Positions 1-9,693 of a stretch of DNA of 64,000 nucleotides are shown here, piece after piece. Below the pieces are notes generated by a model. The model saw only the letters and a program-made list of their open reading frames with translations, searched no databases and was not told the origin of the DNA. The stretch's first letter is position 1. Each line of letters opens with the position of its first letter. The stretch comes from CAWCTD01 sp963798455 (GTDB lineage: Bacteria; Acidobacteriota; Terriglobia; Bryobacterales; Bryobacteraceae). The stretch spans positions 1,116,001 through 1,180,000 of the forward strand of contig CAWCTD010000003.1 of the NCBI GenBank assembly GCA_963798455.1, read 5' to 3'. Made by a program: the position numbers and the translations under genes.

Positions 1-24
1 TGCGGGGTTGCTGCGCATCCGAAC

Positions 25-657
25 TCAGTCGGCGGGCAGAGCGCTGCCGGCCACGCTATGGATGGTCGCCCGCAGGCTGTTCAAACGCAGGCCCAGCCCT
101 AGCTTGCAGATTGCGCTGAAACCAAAGTAAGAGCCCAGCCAATGCAAAGTCTGAGCGGGTGACCCTGGCTCCAGTTTGATCCAGCGAAACACGAAAGCAA
201 GAAACGCCAAGCCAAAACCAACCGAGGCCAGTCCGGCCGCGCCAAGAAGCCATTCGTCCGCAAGATGACGCCGCAACGTTCGTGCGGTTGCCAATTCATA
301 AATGCCGATGCTTATTGCCATCACGACGATCAGGAGCGCGACAGTACGAAAGGCGAGAGGACCTGTCCAGAAAGTAAAGATCAGTCCGAGTACGCTACAA
401 GCAAAGCCATTCAGCACCAGAAGCCAGGATTTGCCCTTTCTGGAACTCCAAATGCCGGCTGCGATCGTGCAAGCTCCTGCCACCAGTGCGAGCATACCCA
501 TATGCACAACCGTGCCTCTGTTGTCCACAAATGTGCGCAGAGTCGGGGATCCATCCGGGCGCTGCGTAAGTAAGTACATGAAGGAGATTATCGCGTCAAG
601 AACGCCACACAATGCCAGTAACCACCAGTTCTTAACCATCGTTTGGATCATGCGCAC
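25..657 (-). CDS. HdeD/DUF308-like six-helix membrane protein
   Basis: A 210-residue integral membrane protein. Six hydrophobic segments can be seen, at roughly residues 11-30, 50-70, 76-96, 104-124, 135-157 and 170-192, joined by short loops with little room for a catalytic domain. The arrangement in helix pairs resembles the HdeD/DUF308 family, whose E. coli member is linked to acid resistance. That link is family knowledge and is not shown here. The gene is transcribed away from the GH3 gene and lies at the window edge, so its operon partners are unknown. The family call is moderate; the membrane location is firm. Confidence 0.6.
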   Translation of the reverse strand: MRMIQTMVKNWWLLALCGVLDAIISFMYLLTQRPDGSPTLRTFVDNRGTVVHMGMLALVAGACTIAAGIWSSRKGKSWLLVLNGFACSVLGLIFTFWTGPLAFRTVALLIVVMAISIGIYELATARTLRRHLADEWLLGAAGLASVGFGLAFLAFVFRWIKLEPGSPAQTLHWLGSYFGFSAICKLGLGLRLNSLRATIHSVAGSALPAD

Positions 658-860
658 CCCCCTTATCGTGATCCAGCCCTACTCGGGGCGTGAGAGCTTT
701 TTCTTAATTATGGCACAGCGACGCGTGTTCTCCTGGTGGCAGTGACGGCGATACTTCGGCAAGTTGCCCGGTGTTGGCAAGGCAGTTGTCAACGCCTCTC
801 TTCTTCAAACTGACCTACTACCCTCTTCCCGCAACAGCCGGGATTTGCTAGATTGACCAC

Positions 861-3107
861 ATGACTCGGCTACTTTCGTGGCATGGTGGTCTGGCGGCTT
901 CCTGCTTGCTTGCTGCCGCCAGTGTTTTTGGCTTGCACGCCGCGCAGCCGGCGGACGTTGAGCAGCGAACGGATGCCCTGCTGGCGCGCATGACGCTGGA
1001 GGAGAAACTGGGCCAGATGTCGCAGGCCAGCGCCCCGGCGGCGCTGACCGACCAGTTGAGAGAGGAGATCCGCAAAGGACGCTGGGGCTCGTTTCTGAAC
1101 GCTGATCCGCAATTCATCGCGGAAGCGCAGCGGATCGCGGCCAAGGAAAGCCGTCTGAGTGTTCCGTTGATCTTTGGGCGCGATGTGATCCACGGCTTCC
1201 GGACCGTGTTCCCGATTCCGTTGGGGCAGTCGGCCAGTTGGGACCCGGAGCTGGTCCGGCAGGCGGCGCGCACTGCGGCGCGCGAAGCATCGAGCACGGG
1301 CATCCGTTGGACCTTCGCCCCCATGATCGACATTGCACGGGACCCGCGCTGGGGCCGCATCGCCGAATCGCTCGGTGAGGACCCTTATCTGGGCGAGGTG
1401 CTGGCGTCAGCCATGGTCCGCGGCTTTCAGGGCGACTCGCTCGACGCGCCTGGGTCGATCGCCGCGTGCGCCAAGCATTATGTGGGTTACGGAGCGGCGG
1501 AGGGAGGCCGGGACTACAACACGGCTTGGATTCCGGAGATCCTCCTGCGCAACGTCTACCTGCGGCCGTTCCACGCCGCGCGCGACGCCGGGGTCGCGAC
1601 GTTCATGAGCGCCTTCAACGACCTCAACGGTATCCCGGCCAGCGGCAACGCGTTTACGCTGCGGCAGGTGCTGCGGAACGAATGGAAATTCGACGGGTTC
1701 GTGGTGAGCGATTGGACCGCGATTACGGAGCTGATCCCGCACGGTTACGCGGCCGATCCCAAGGATGCTGCGTTGAAGGGGATCAGGGCCGGCGTGGACA
1801 TGGAGATGGTGAGCACCAGCTTCTACGATCACGTCAGGGAACTGATCGATGCCGGCCAGCTCGATTCGAAGCTGGTTGACGAGGCGGTGCGGAACATTCT
1901 CAGAATCAAGTTCCGTCTCGGATTGTTCGAAGGGCCGGCAGGGGGGCAGGGCAGCACGGCCGGCTTGCTTGTCCCCGAGGCTCTCCAGGTAGCCAGGAAG
2001 CTCGCCGCCGAAAGCTGCGTGCTCTTGAAGAACGAGAACCGGACGCTCCCACTCTCGAAATCGATCGGCAAGGTCGCGATCATCGGACCACTGGCGGACA
2101 GCCCCGCCGACCAGATGGGCACGTGGGCGCCGGACGGCCAGCGCCAGGACGTGCGTACCCCTCTGGCCGCGTTTCGCCAGGCGCTCGGTGAAGCGCGAGT
2201 GGCGTGGGCGCCAGGCCTAAAGACCAGCCGCGACACCAGCCACGACGGCTTTGCCGCCGCACTACAGGCGGCGCACAGCGCGGACGCCGTCCTGCTGTTC
2301 CTGGGAGAGGAGGCGAACCTGTCCGGCGAGGCGCGCTCGCGGGCTTTCCTCGACTTGCCGGGCGCTCAAGAAGAGCTAGTGAAGGAAGTCGCCAAGGCCG
2401 GCAAGCCGCTGATCGCGGTCGTCCTGGCCGGCCGGCCGTTGACGTTTCAGGACGTGTCCGGAACGGTCAACGCGGTGCTGTGTGCATGGCATCCGGGGAC
2501 GATGGGCGGTCCCGCCATCGCCGACGTGGTGTTCGGAGATGTCGTCCCCTCAGGGAAATTGACGGCCACCTTTCCGCGAACGGTCGGCCAAGTGCCGATT
2601 TACTACGCGCACATGAACACGGGCCGGCCGCCTTCCGCCAGCGATCTGGGAATCCCGCTGGGGACGCCGTTGAACCCCAGAGGTAACACTTCCAGATACA
2701 TCGATGTCGATTACACTCCCGAATACCCGTTCGGCTTCGGGCTTTCCTACACGAAGTTCGATTATTCCAACCTCCGGCTGTCAGCGCCCAGGCTGCCTTT
2801 GGGCGGCACGTTGACCGTCTCAGCCGAGGTTGCCAACACGGGGGCGTACGAAGCGGATGAGATCGTTCAACTTTACACGCGGGATCTGGTCGCCAGTGTC
2901 ACCAGGCCGGTACGCGAGCTGAAGGGATTCCGCCGCGTACACTTGAAGCCGGGAGAGAAGCAGACCGTGGAGTTCACGCTCCGCGCACAGGATCTTGCGT
3001 TCTACGGCGAGAACATGCAACTGGCCACGGAGCCTGGCGTGTTCCACGTATGGATCGCTCCGGATTCGTCCTCGGGGCTGAGCGGCGAGTTTGAAGTGAT
3101 CCGATAG
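861..3107 (+). CDS. Exported glycoside hydrolase family 3 (beta-glucosidase type)
   Basis: A 748-residue GH3 enzyme with an N-terminal signal peptide (hydrophobic residues about 9-27, cleavage near HAAQPA). The N-terminal TIM-barrel domain (about 33-370) contains the segment GFVVSDW, whose Asp284 is the expected nucleophile. An alpha/beta sandwich domain follows, with SGEARSR near residue 490, the region that usually supplies the acid/base, and a C-terminal fibronectin-III-like domain (about 640-745) completes the architecture. It resembles BglX-type enzymes that remove terminal beta-linked glucose or xylose from oligosaccharides in the periplasm. The start ATG has no good Shine-Dalgarno sequence. 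The gene converges on the GH35-like gene next door, and a joint role in plant polysaccharide use is inferred. Confidence 0.9.
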   Translation: MTRLLSWHGGLAASCLLAAASVFGLHAAQPADVEQRTDALLARMTLEEKLGQMSQASAPAALTDQLREEIRKGRWGSFLNADPQFIAEAQRIAAKESRLSVPLIFGRDVIHGFRTVFPIPLGQSASWDPELVRQAARTAAREASSTGIRWTFAPMIDIARDPRWGRIAESLGEDPYLGEVLASAMVRGFQGDSLDAPGSIAACAKHYVGYGAAEGGRDYNTAWIPEILLRNVYLRPFHAARDAGVATFMSAFNDLNGIPASGNAFTLRQVLRNEWKFDGFVVSDWTAITELIPHGYAADPKDAALKGIRAGVDMEMVSTSFYDHVRELIDAGQLDSKLVDEAVRNILRIKFRLGLFEGPAGGQGSTAGLLVPEALQVARKLAAESCVLLKNENRTLPLSKSIGKVAIIGPLADSPADQMGTWAPDGQRQDVRTPLAAFRQALGEARVAWAPGLKTSRDTSHDGFAAALQAAHSADAVLLFLGEEANLSGEARSRAFLDLPGAQEELVKEVAKAGKPLIAVVLAGRPLTFQDVSGTVNAVLCAWHPGTMGGPAIADVVFGDVVPSGKLTATFPRTVGQVPIYYAHMNTGRPPSASDLGIPLGTPLNPRGNTSRYIDVDYTPEYPFGFGLSYTKFDYSNLRLSAPRLPLGGTLTVSAEVANTGAYEADEIVQLYTRDLVASVTRPVRELKGFRRVHLKPGEKQTVEFTLRAQDLAFYGENMQLATEPGVFHVWIAPDSSSGLSGEFEVIR

Positions 3108-3134
3108 AAGGGCAGGGAACCGGGCGCTCCCTGC

Positions 3135-4760
3135 CTACCACCAAATCCGGACTACGTCCGGGTCGGTGAGTGTGATCTTGAGTTGCGGCCTGCTTTGGTC
3201 GACAGGCTCGGAGCTTTGTGCTTGCCATTCCCCTCCAGCCCACGCGCCTCTCTCGACTTGCATGTGCTCCATGGCCGGCCATTTCAGAAGCCCAGTCTTC
3301 AGCGTGGCGGAACAGCGGTATCCCACGAGGATGACCTCGTTGTCGCTTGGCCGGATAACGATCGCCTGGCCGTTGTCGCTCCCCGACACCGAGACTTGCA
3401 CGCCGCGCATCACCTTGGTTTGTGAGAAACGGGCGCCCGGAAGATCCGCCAGAAACACCTTCAGTTGGTCCGTGCCTCCGAAGTAGCTGATCGGGGGCAG
3501 CGCTTTTCGCAAGCACGAGTACGCCTCGGTCAGCGCGGCCGCTCCGTTTCCGATAGTCCCGTCGCGTGCCACGTAAGGCTGATTCCGTTCAGGATAGGAC
3601 ACAATCAGAGACCACGGCGCAAAGAGGGGCGAGCCGTATTCTCCCACCGCCAGAAAGACATGGCGCGGTGATAGGGGAGAGTTGCCGCTGTTGGTTTCGG
3701 TCAGGGAGGGCAGGTTCCGCCCGATCCTATATGCGTCGAGCGCCATGCGGAAGTCGTCCGCGGAATAGTCGGCTGGATTGGATACGTATAGGTTGAGGCC
3801 GGCGAAGACGATGGCGGGACAATTGTCCAGGTAGGTGGCTACATCTTCGCCCGGTGCGCCGCCGGTCATCCAGTCCGCGAGCTTTCCCCCCACGAAGTTC
3901 ACGAAGAAGGGAAGCGGATACGCTTTGACGCCCGCCTCCGTGATAGGCCGCAGCCAGTTAACCGCGTAGTCCCAAGCTGTGTACCTGAGGTCGTCGGTGA
4001 AATGCTTCTCTCGGAAGCGCTTCTCAGCCGCGGGAGAATGATCGCGCCACATCTTCGGGTTTCGGCGGTCGGAACCGAACACGGCGATCTCGTTCTCGAC
4101 TTGAATCATGATCACCGTATGGGTGGCTGAGTCGACCTTTCGGATATGCTCCAGGAACGCGCGGAGAGCGGCGGTCTCCCGCTCGATAATGGCCGGATAG
4201 TCGAAGGAAAGCGCATCGGGATGCGGCTTGCCGTCGGCATCCACGGCGCGCGGGAATCTCTGTTCGTCCTTGATGATATACATCGGGGCGAAAACTTCCC
4301 CGGTGAAGTTCCGGTACGCGGTACCCTGCCCGCTGGCGTAGTGGCCGAACCAATTGAGGATCAGCTTGAGGTGGTTTTCCTCGGCCATGTGTTTGGCATG
4401 GTCCACGTACGCGAAGTCATATCTCCCCTCTTCGGGCTCCACCATCGACCATTTGACCGGGACCTTCAGGGCGTTCAACTGCATCTTCGCAGCGGCGGGG
4501 TATGTGTAATCGTAAACTCCCATCGTTTCCGCGTACTTGCCATGAATGAGTTCGTTCCACTCGGTCTCGGCCGAAAGAGCCGTGAACGGCAGCCCATCCA
4601 CGAACAGGACCTTTCTGCCGTCCATTACTTCAAAGTGCGGGGCCGAGTTGCGGCTGACCGGAGGCTTCCAGAGTCCCTTAGCACGGTCCGTCTGAGCCTC
4701 GGCGCGGGTGAAGACGAGAACAGCCAGCGCTGCCAGTGCAGGGATCGTGACCTTCTGCAT
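3135..4760 (-). CDS. Secreted GH35-like glycosidase with DUF5597-type C-terminus
   Basis: A 541-residue protein with a signal peptide (residues 1-22, ending in RAEAQ). The catalytic TIM barrel spans about residues 45-370. The motif QVENEI provides the Asn-Glu pair typical of clan GH-A acid/base residues, and the Glu in PSLTETNSG is a plausible nucleophile. Proteins of this layout are usually annotated as GH35-like DUF5597 proteins, beta-galactosidase relatives. The start has a good ribosome site (GGGAG, 7 nt upstream). It lies 57 bp downstream of the enolase-family gene at 4818-6179 on the same strand, so the two probably form one operon that joins glycoside cleavage to sugar-acid metabolism. 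Substrate unknown. Confidence 0.75.
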   Translation of the reverse strand: MQKVTIPALAALAVLVFTRAEAQTDRAKGLWKPPVSRNSAPHFEVMDGRKVLFVDGLPFTALSAETEWNELIHGKYAETMGVYDYTYPAAAKMQLNALKVPVKWSMVEPEEGRYDFAYVDHAKHMAEENHLKLILNWFGHYASGQGTAYRNFTGEVFAPMYIIKDEQRFPRAVDADGKPHPDALSFDYPAIIERETAALRAFLEHIRKVDSATHTVIMIQVENEIAVFGSDRRNPKMWRDHSPAAEKRFREKHFTDDLRYTAWDYAVNWLRPITEAGVKAYPLPFFVNFVGGKLADWMTGGAPGEDVATYLDNCPAIVFAGLNLYVSNPADYSADDFRMALDAYRIGRNLPSLTETNSGNSPLSPRHVFLAVGEYGSPLFAPWSLIVSYPERNQPYVARDGTIGNGAAALTEAYSCLRKALPPISYFGGTDQLKVFLADLPGARFSQTKVMRGVQVSVSGSDNGQAIVIRPSDNEVILVGYRCSATLKTGLLKWPAMEHMQVERGAWAGGEWQAQSSEPVDQSRPQLKITLTDPDVVRIWW

Positions 4761-4817
4761 AATCCGCTCCCTTCGGGTTGTTCACAGCGGCGCGAGACGC
4801 CGGAGCGCAGCAAAGCC

Positions 4818-6179
4818 TCAGCGTCGTCCCGGCGCGTTGCCGGTCCGGTAATCATCGATAATGTACTTGTCGTACTGGGGAGTGGGCTCGAAATAGCCAG
4901 GCACGGCGAGGTGCTGTTTGACCACTTCGTCGTTGAGCTCAATGCCCAGGCCCGGCGTTTCGGGCACCTGGATGTATCCCTTCTGGATGATCGGCTTCGG
5001 TACGCCCGTCACCATGTCATCCCACCACGTTGAATCCGGCGCCATGGTCTCCATGGCGAGGAAATCCTTGATGGTTGCGATCATGTGGACAGTCGCCATG
5101 CAACCCACCGGAGAGGCAACGTAGTGACAAGCGGTGGGGATCCCACTCATCGAAGCGTAGTCGGCGATCCGCTTGGTCTCGCGGATGCCTCCCGAAGTCA
5201 GCAGATCGGGATGGACGATGTCGAGCGCCCGGTTGTCAATGAACTCCTTGAAGCCTTCCTCCAGTCCGAAGAGGCTCTCGCCCAGCGCCAGCGGCATGAG
5301 CGTGGCTTCCTTGATCTCCTTATAGGCGCGCCAATTGGCGGGCGCGTCTCCGGATCGCAGGGTGCCGACCTGGAGGATATCTTCCATCCAGGCGAGACGA
5401 TATGGTTCGAACGCTCGGGCGTATAGGATGGAGTCTTTGACATCCAGTGCGCCGAAGTGGTCGGCCGCCAAAGGCGCCTCGTAGCCGATGATGTCGCGCA
5501 CTTGGGCGATGTGATCGCACATGATCTTCAGCCCCTTGTCCGTGGCGACGCCGTTGGTCTGAACAGCTCCCGGTATACCTCTCAATATCCGGGCTGCGGA
5601 CAGGTCGTCCATCTTGTAAAACGTGAAGCCCGCCTCTTTCCGGCGGCGCACACCTTCGGCAAACTTCTGGGGGTCGGTCGACCCCGGAAAATGGCAGTAG
5701 ATGCGCACGCGGCTGCGGTACTTGGAGCCGAGCAATCGCCAGCAGGGAACGCCATAAACCTTGCCGGCGATATCGTGCAGAGCCGTGTCCACCGCGCTGT
5801 ACCCGCCGCCCCCGCGCCGCTGATTCGAGAACATCCGAATACTGTCCAGGAGTGGCTCGATATCCAGCGGGTTCTTGCCGACCAAATGGGGCTTCAGGAC
5901 CAGCGCGATGCCTTCCACACCGGCGTCTCGGACCTCTCCGAGGCCGTAGACTCCCTGGTTGGTGTCGATGCGGATAATCGGAAAGTCGAGGACGCCGGCG
6001 ATCCGGCAGGCTCGCATATCGGTTATTCTGAGGCCGCTGGGCGCGGAGTTTCTGTTCACGCCGCGCTGTGGCGTCTGGCCGGTGGCCTCCTGCTCGACGA
6101 ACTTCAGAGCCGACGCCGAAGCCGCCATGCCGCCGAGAAGCCCGCGGCGGCTGATTCGCTGTCTACCATTGGCAATCAT
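4818..6179 (-). CDS. Tat-exported mandelate racemase/enolase-superfamily enzyme
   Basis: A 453-residue enolase-superfamily protein. A Tat-like leader (ISRRGLLGG, residues 9-17) is followed by a hydrophobic stretch. The capping domain lies at about 50-160 and the barrel at about 165-430. Candidate catalytic and metal residues line up: Lys189 in FYKMDD, Asp240 in AADHFG, Glu266 in WMEDI, Glu301 in GESLF and His352 in ACHYV. Family members abstract the proton alpha to a carboxylate and usually dehydrate or epimerise sugar acids. This copy belongs to a different subgroup from its paralogs in the window. A GGGAG ribosome site precedes the ATG. It probably leads an operon with the GH35-like gene. 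Substrate not predictable. Confidence 0.82.
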   Translation of the reverse strand: MIANGRQRISRRGLLGGMAASASALKFVEQEATGQTPQRGVNRNSAPSGLRITDMRACRIAGVLDFPIIRIDTNQGVYGLGEVRDAGVEGIALVLKPHLVGKNPLDIEPLLDSIRMFSNQRRGGGGYSAVDTALHDIAGKVYGVPCWRLLGSKYRSRVRIYCHFPGSTDPQKFAEGVRRRKEAGFTFYKMDDLSAARILRGIPGAVQTNGVATDKGLKIMCDHIAQVRDIIGYEAPLAADHFGALDVKDSILYARAFEPYRLAWMEDILQVGTLRSGDAPANWRAYKEIKEATLMPLALGESLFGLEEGFKEFIDNRALDIVHPDLLTSGGIRETKRIADYASMSGIPTACHYVASPVGCMATVHMIATIKDFLAMETMAPDSTWWDDMVTGVPKPIIQKGYIQVPETPGLGIELNDEVVKQHLAVPGYFEPTPQYDKYIIDDYRTGNAPGRR

Positions 6180-6203
6180 AGTTGGTCTCCCGTAAGGTCA
6201 AGC

Positions 6204-6374
6204 CTAGCACTCAAAGGAGGCCGCAGCCAGCGGGAAGTTCTTTCGGGCCAAACGCTTGGCAAACTATTGCAGAAGGTCTGGCTGGGCACCGTGGATGCGG
6301 TTTTCGGCGGCCAAGTACTCATTCTGCGGCAACAACTCCTGATTGACGAGGCCCGCCGCTGGCGAATTCCGCAT
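6204..6374 (-). pseudogene. Remnant of an integrase-core transposase
   Basis: On the minus strand this stretch reads as a short piece beginning near NQELLPQNEYLAAENRI and, after an in-frame TAG, continuing as FAKRLARKNF. These segments recall the helix-turn-helix part of integrase-core (rve) transposases that are common in acidobacterial and planctomycete genomes, in which LQNEYLAAENRIL is followed later by EIGKRLGRK. The intervening residues are missing, so this is a decayed, internally deleted fragment. It lies next to the GH29 remnant, which suggests an old insertion that broke a fucosidase gene. The identification is by eye and moderate. Confidence 0.45.
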
Positions 6375-6509
6375 GTGAACGCCGCGTAGGCACTGTGCGG
6401 CGAAAGTGTCTGGATTTTCGTATCCCGCTCGGTGAGCGGCATCTCAGGCGGACCTTCGGTTGTGGTTTGACCATTACAGTCGCGGAAGGCCGCACATAAG
6501 CCTTGGCCC

Positions 6510-6674
6510 TGGTATGCCCTGCATGTACATCTTTCGCGCGTACCAGTCTCCGTGCTCGGCCGCCGACTGCGGACCCCAATGCGCCCAAATGCCGAACTTG
6601 GCGTCCCGGCACCACTCGGGTACGGTGTACGTCTTCAACGATTCGCGGGTGCCCTGGAAAGGGCCCTTTTCGAT
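6510..6674 (-). pseudogene. Fragment of a GH29 alpha-L-fucosidase gene
   Basis: About 53 codons on the minus strand encode GPFQGTRESLKTY, then WCRDAKFGIWAHWGPQSAA and GDWYARKMYMQG. This matches the N-terminal catalytic-barrel start of the intact GH29 protein encoded at 7827-9440 (GPFKAARASLMEYRIPDWYRD, and so on) at most positions. The frame is closed by a stop codon just upstream, and homology ends right after MQG, so neither the signal peptide nor the rest of the enzyme remains. It is therefore a relic of a duplicated fucosidase gene. Confidence 0.8.
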
Positions 6675-6743
6675 TTAGAGGCCCGCCTGAAGTTGGATGG
6701 CAACCGCGTTCCCCCTATCCTGACCTGGACAAAGAAGGTTGGT

Positions 6744-7772
6744 TTACTCGAACCATCGGATCCCGGTAGACACATCCACCGAGTGACCCCCATCGAAGAT
6801 CGTGAGGCGCACGGGGCCCGCGGTACGACGGAACACAACTTTCTGTCTGCGCCCCGGATCCTCTTCTGTTTCCCCCGCCAGATGATCTGGCACGCGGGCC
6901 TCCCTGGTCATGAACTCAATGTCTTCCTCCGACAACGCTTTCCCCGGGAATCCATTGGCCCTGGCCAGCACGTTGAAGGCAAGCAGAGACTGGCTCAGAG
7001 GTACTGCCGCTCCTGCGTGCCCATCCCTAATGCCCGTGTCAATGGCGATCCGGATTCCCCTTGCGTTTGACAGAAAGAAAAGTGACGAACGTTGCCTGTA
7101 CTGCATGTCTGTTGCCGGGGTCCCCGGTGGGCCGCCGCAACACTTCTCCATCATCTGGTAGTACTGGCTACCAGTCGCTTTAGAGAACTGATACCAGGCA
7201 GCCAGGTCTGCTATCGGCACCCAAACCGACACCGCCGCCCACAGCGCCGGTGCCCGTTCAGCCATTACAAGCGCCATGTGCCCGCCCCCCGAACTCCCCA
7301 ATAGGTAAATACGCTTCTCATCCACGCGCGCCTGCTGTTTCACATAGCTGACGCTGTCCAATACGTCTTGCGCTGCCAGATCAGACGCACACGCCTCGGG
7401 GTGGTCGTTGACTCCACGGAAATCCGGCGACAGAAACGCCCATCCTCTTCGCCGGCACTCTCCCACGGCTTCAGCCACCCCGCCCGTGGACTTGTAGTCT
7501 GTCGACCAACTGTGGAGGAACACAAGGAGCGGGACACGCGAACCCTTGTCAGTGCCGGCTGCGCCCCGCGGGACATAGAGCAGAGCGGGCTGTTGGGTCC
7601 CGTCTTTTGAGCTCGTGATCCGGACCTCCCCCACCGGCTCCGCCGGCGACGGCTGGGCCTTCAGTCCCAGTCCAACTTGAAAGACCGCCGAGAGAAGCAA
7701 AAGCGGACATGCTCCTCCTCTTATCTGAATCACCGTCGCCGCTGCACGCTTACCGCCAGTTTCCTGTGTCAT
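6744..7772 (-). CDS. Secreted alpha/beta-hydrolase (prolyl-oligopeptidase/esterase type)
   Basis: A 342-residue protein with a hydrophobic N-terminal export segment (about residues 20-38). The alpha/beta-hydrolase fold is shown by the nucleophile elbow GSSGGGH and by a C-terminal FDGGHS that supplies the likely catalytic His. The layout resembles S9-type peptidases and acetyl-xylan or feruloyl esterases found in polysaccharide-degradation loci. The gene is 54 bp downstream of the GH29 fucosidase on the same strand, so removal of acyl substituents from the same glycans is a reasonable inference. The protein ends about 16 residues after the catalytic His, slightly short for the family. The Shine-Dalgarno sequence (AAGGA) is about 12 nt upstream. 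Confidence 0.65.
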   Translation of the reverse strand: MTQETGGKRAAATVIQIRGGACPLLLLSAVFQVGLGLKAQPSPAEPVGEVRITSSKDGTQQPALLYVPRGAAGTDKGSRVPLLVFLHSWSTDYKSTGGVAEAVGECRRRGWAFLSPDFRGVNDHPEACASDLAAQDVLDSVSYVKQQARVDEKRIYLLGSSGGGHMALVMAERAPALWAAVSVWVPIADLAAWYQFSKATGSQYYQMMEKCCGGPPGTPATDMQYRQRSSLFFLSNARGIRIAIDTGIRDGHAGAAVPLSQSLLAFNVLARANGFPGKALSEEDIEFMTREARVPDHLAGETEEDPGRRQKVVFRRTAGPVRLTIFDGGHSVDVSTGIRWFE

Positions 7773-7826
7773 TGGTCTGTGTCTTCCTTATTCGGAGTCC
7801 AAGCTCAACCTTAGCCGTAGCTATCC

Positions 7827-9440
7827 TTATCCCAAGGTCATCTTGAGCGCTGCGGCGTGGTCGCAGGGCTTTTCGGGCGGCATTCGCACCCTCAGGCCGG
7901 CTGCCTCCTGCTTCCACGTTAGCTTGCCCTTGAATCCCAACAGTTCCACGTTCTGGATCTTGCCCGCCTCGGGCTTGCTGGCCGTGCCCAGCGAGCCGAT
8001 CAATGCCTCCTGTTCCGGCCAGCCCATCAGAAACGCGTACAACGTCGTACCTTTCGACGTGAACCGCACATCCTGCGCCGTGAACGGCTTGTTGCCGCTG
8101 TCGCGGGCGCCAGCGGATCGAGTCGCGCCCGGCGATGTGTCCGGAATGGGCGGCAGTAACTTGAAAACGCTCGTATCTCTAATGGTGCCTTCCAGGCTGG
8201 GGCCCTCGCCGGATATCTTCCAGGGGCGAGTGCCGTGGATTCCTTCGCTGTTGATCGCCATCCACGCCGTGATCTCCGAGAGAATCGCCATCTCTTTCGA
8301 ATCCAGCGTCCCATCGGATTTCAGCGGGAAGTTCAACAATAACGTGCCGTTCCGGCTGACGATGTCGACCAGCATGTCGACGCACTGTTTCGGCGTCTTG
8401 TACGTGACATCTCTGTCGTAGTGCCAACCGCCGATACACGTGTCCGTCTCGAAGGGGTTAGGCCAGATACCCTCCGCGATCCCGCGTTCGAAGTCGAGCA
8501 CGCACGTGCCCACCTGGCAGTCCTCCACCCCTTTGCAGGTGTAAACCGCCTCCACCTTGCCGCCGTGCCGCTTCGCGCTCTGGTTGTACAGGTGCGCCAC
8601 CAATTTCAGCCCGTACTGTTCGAACCGGATCACCCCGTCGTGGTACATGAGATCCGGTTGAAGTTGGTCTACCAGGTCCTGGAGCCGCAACAAATACTGC
8701 CGCTTCCACGACTCCGGCACTTTGCTGATGTCCCCCGGTTGGGCCGCCGGCTCGTGCTTCTCGTGGTAGAGGTCGGCGTACTGTGGGTCGTTCCCGTCGT
8801 AGGGCACACCTGTGTACGGGCCCGTCTTGTCGCTCCCAAAGCAGGTCGCCATCCATTCGTAGCTGGCGTGCAGGTGCTGGCTTACCCCGAAGCGAAGGCC
8901 TTGCTTCAAGGTCGCGTCCTTGAACATCTGCGCAATGTTCTTCTTTGGCCCCGTGGCCACCGCGTTCCACCGCGGCTGATGCTTCGAGTTCCACAGGTCG
9001 AAGTTGTCGTGGTGCACGCCCATGCTGACGAAGAACTTCGCCCCAGCCTTCCTGTAGAGGCTCAACAAGTAGTTCGGGTCGAAGTTCTCGGCCTTCCAGG
9101 TCGGAATCACGTCCTTGTAGCCGAACTTCGAGGGGTGGCCGTAGGTCTTGACGTGGTAGTTGTACTGCCGGTGACCCTGAATGTACATATTGCGGGCGTA
9201 CCAGTCGCCCATCTCGGGAGCCGACTGCGGGCCCCAGTGGGCCCAGATGCCGAACTTGGCGTCGCGGTACCAGTCGGGGATGCGGTACTCCATCAGCGAC
9301 GCACGCGCGGCCTTGAAGGGCCCCGGCGCGATTGGGATGTCTAGCTGCTGGGCCTGTTGCGCGGCCAGCGCCCGCCCCAACCTCGCGGCGGGGACAGCCC
9401 CCGCCAGAAGCCCCAGTGCATTTCGTCTGGTAAAGCCCAT
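7827..9440 (-). CDS. Exported GH29 alpha-L-fucosidase
   Basis: A glycoside hydrolase family 29 enzyme of 537 residues. The start chosen is the ATG preceded by GGAGG and an 8-nt spacer. A longer frame runs back to 9659, but its first 73 codons look non-coding and overlap the divergent promoter. The leader has a twin arginine-like start (FTRRNALGL) and a cleavage region ALAAQQA. Conserved GH29 segments include AKFGIWAHWGPQS, MGVHHDNFD (the expected active-site His pair) and LMYHDG, whose Asp is the likely nucleophile. A C-terminal beta-domain follows. The enzyme should release alpha-linked fucose or similar 6-deoxy sugars outside the cytoplasm. The gene shares its upstream region with the dehydratase gene at 9694. 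Confidence 0.88.
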   Translation of the reverse strand: MGFTRRNALGLLAGAVPAARLGRALAAQQAQQLDIPIAPGPFKAARASLMEYRIPDWYRDAKFGIWAHWGPQSAPEMGDWYARNMYIQGHRQYNYHVKTYGHPSKFGYKDVIPTWKAENFDPNYLLSLYRKAGAKFFVSMGVHHDNFDLWNSKHQPRWNAVATGPKKNIAQMFKDATLKQGLRFGVSQHLHASYEWMATCFGSDKTGPYTGVPYDGNDPQYADLYHEKHEPAAQPGDISKVPESWKRQYLLRLQDLVDQLQPDLMYHDGVIRFEQYGLKLVAHLYNQSAKRHGGKVEAVYTCKGVEDCQVGTCVLDFERGIAEGIWPNPFETDTCIGGWHYDRDVTYKTPKQCVDMLVDIVSRNGTLLLNFPLKSDGTLDSKEMAILSEITAWMAINSEGIHGTRPWKISGEGPSLEGTIRDTSVFKLLPPIPDTSPGATRSAGARDSGNKPFTAQDVRFTSKGTTLYAFLMGWPEQEALIGSLGTASKPEAGKIQNVELLGFKGKLTWKQEAAGLRVRMPPEKPCDHAAALKMTLG

Positions 9441-9581
9441 CGTTGTTGTCCTCCTTCGGATCAACCTGGAACTGTCAGAGTTGCTTCCATTGCAGCATAG
9501 GTAGGGATGGTCGGGAGCTGGAGTTCCACCTCTTGGGCCGCCGGAGTCGCTGGGGAAGGGATTGGAGATGAAGGAGCGGCT

Positions 9582-9607
9582 CCAACGAAGGCGGTTGGGT
9601 TTACAAT
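9582..9607 (+). promoter_or_regulatory. Shared operator plus -10 box (copy A)
   Basis: The dyad CCAACGAAGGCGGTTGG (9582-9598) is followed after 3 bp by a -10-like TACAAT (9602-9607). The same arrangement occurs at 19284, 25532 (minus strand) and 35802. No good -35 box lies 17 bp upstream, so the dyad may bind an activator, or a repressor that covers the polymerase site. It faces the dehydratase gene at 9694 and lies about 140 bp upstream of the divergent GH29 start. Confidence 0.7.
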
Positions 9608-9693
9608 GGAAGGCGGCAAGAAGCCAAAACTGTGGCTGACAACAACCCAGGTGTCCCATGGGTAATCAAGCCATGATAGCGGAGGAGAGATTC

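Noticed and set aside
9441..9659. N-terminal extension of the GH29 gene to 9659
   Set aside because: The 73 extra codons look non-coding, cross the shared operator/-10 element, and the inner ATG has GGAGG and a leader sequence directly after it.
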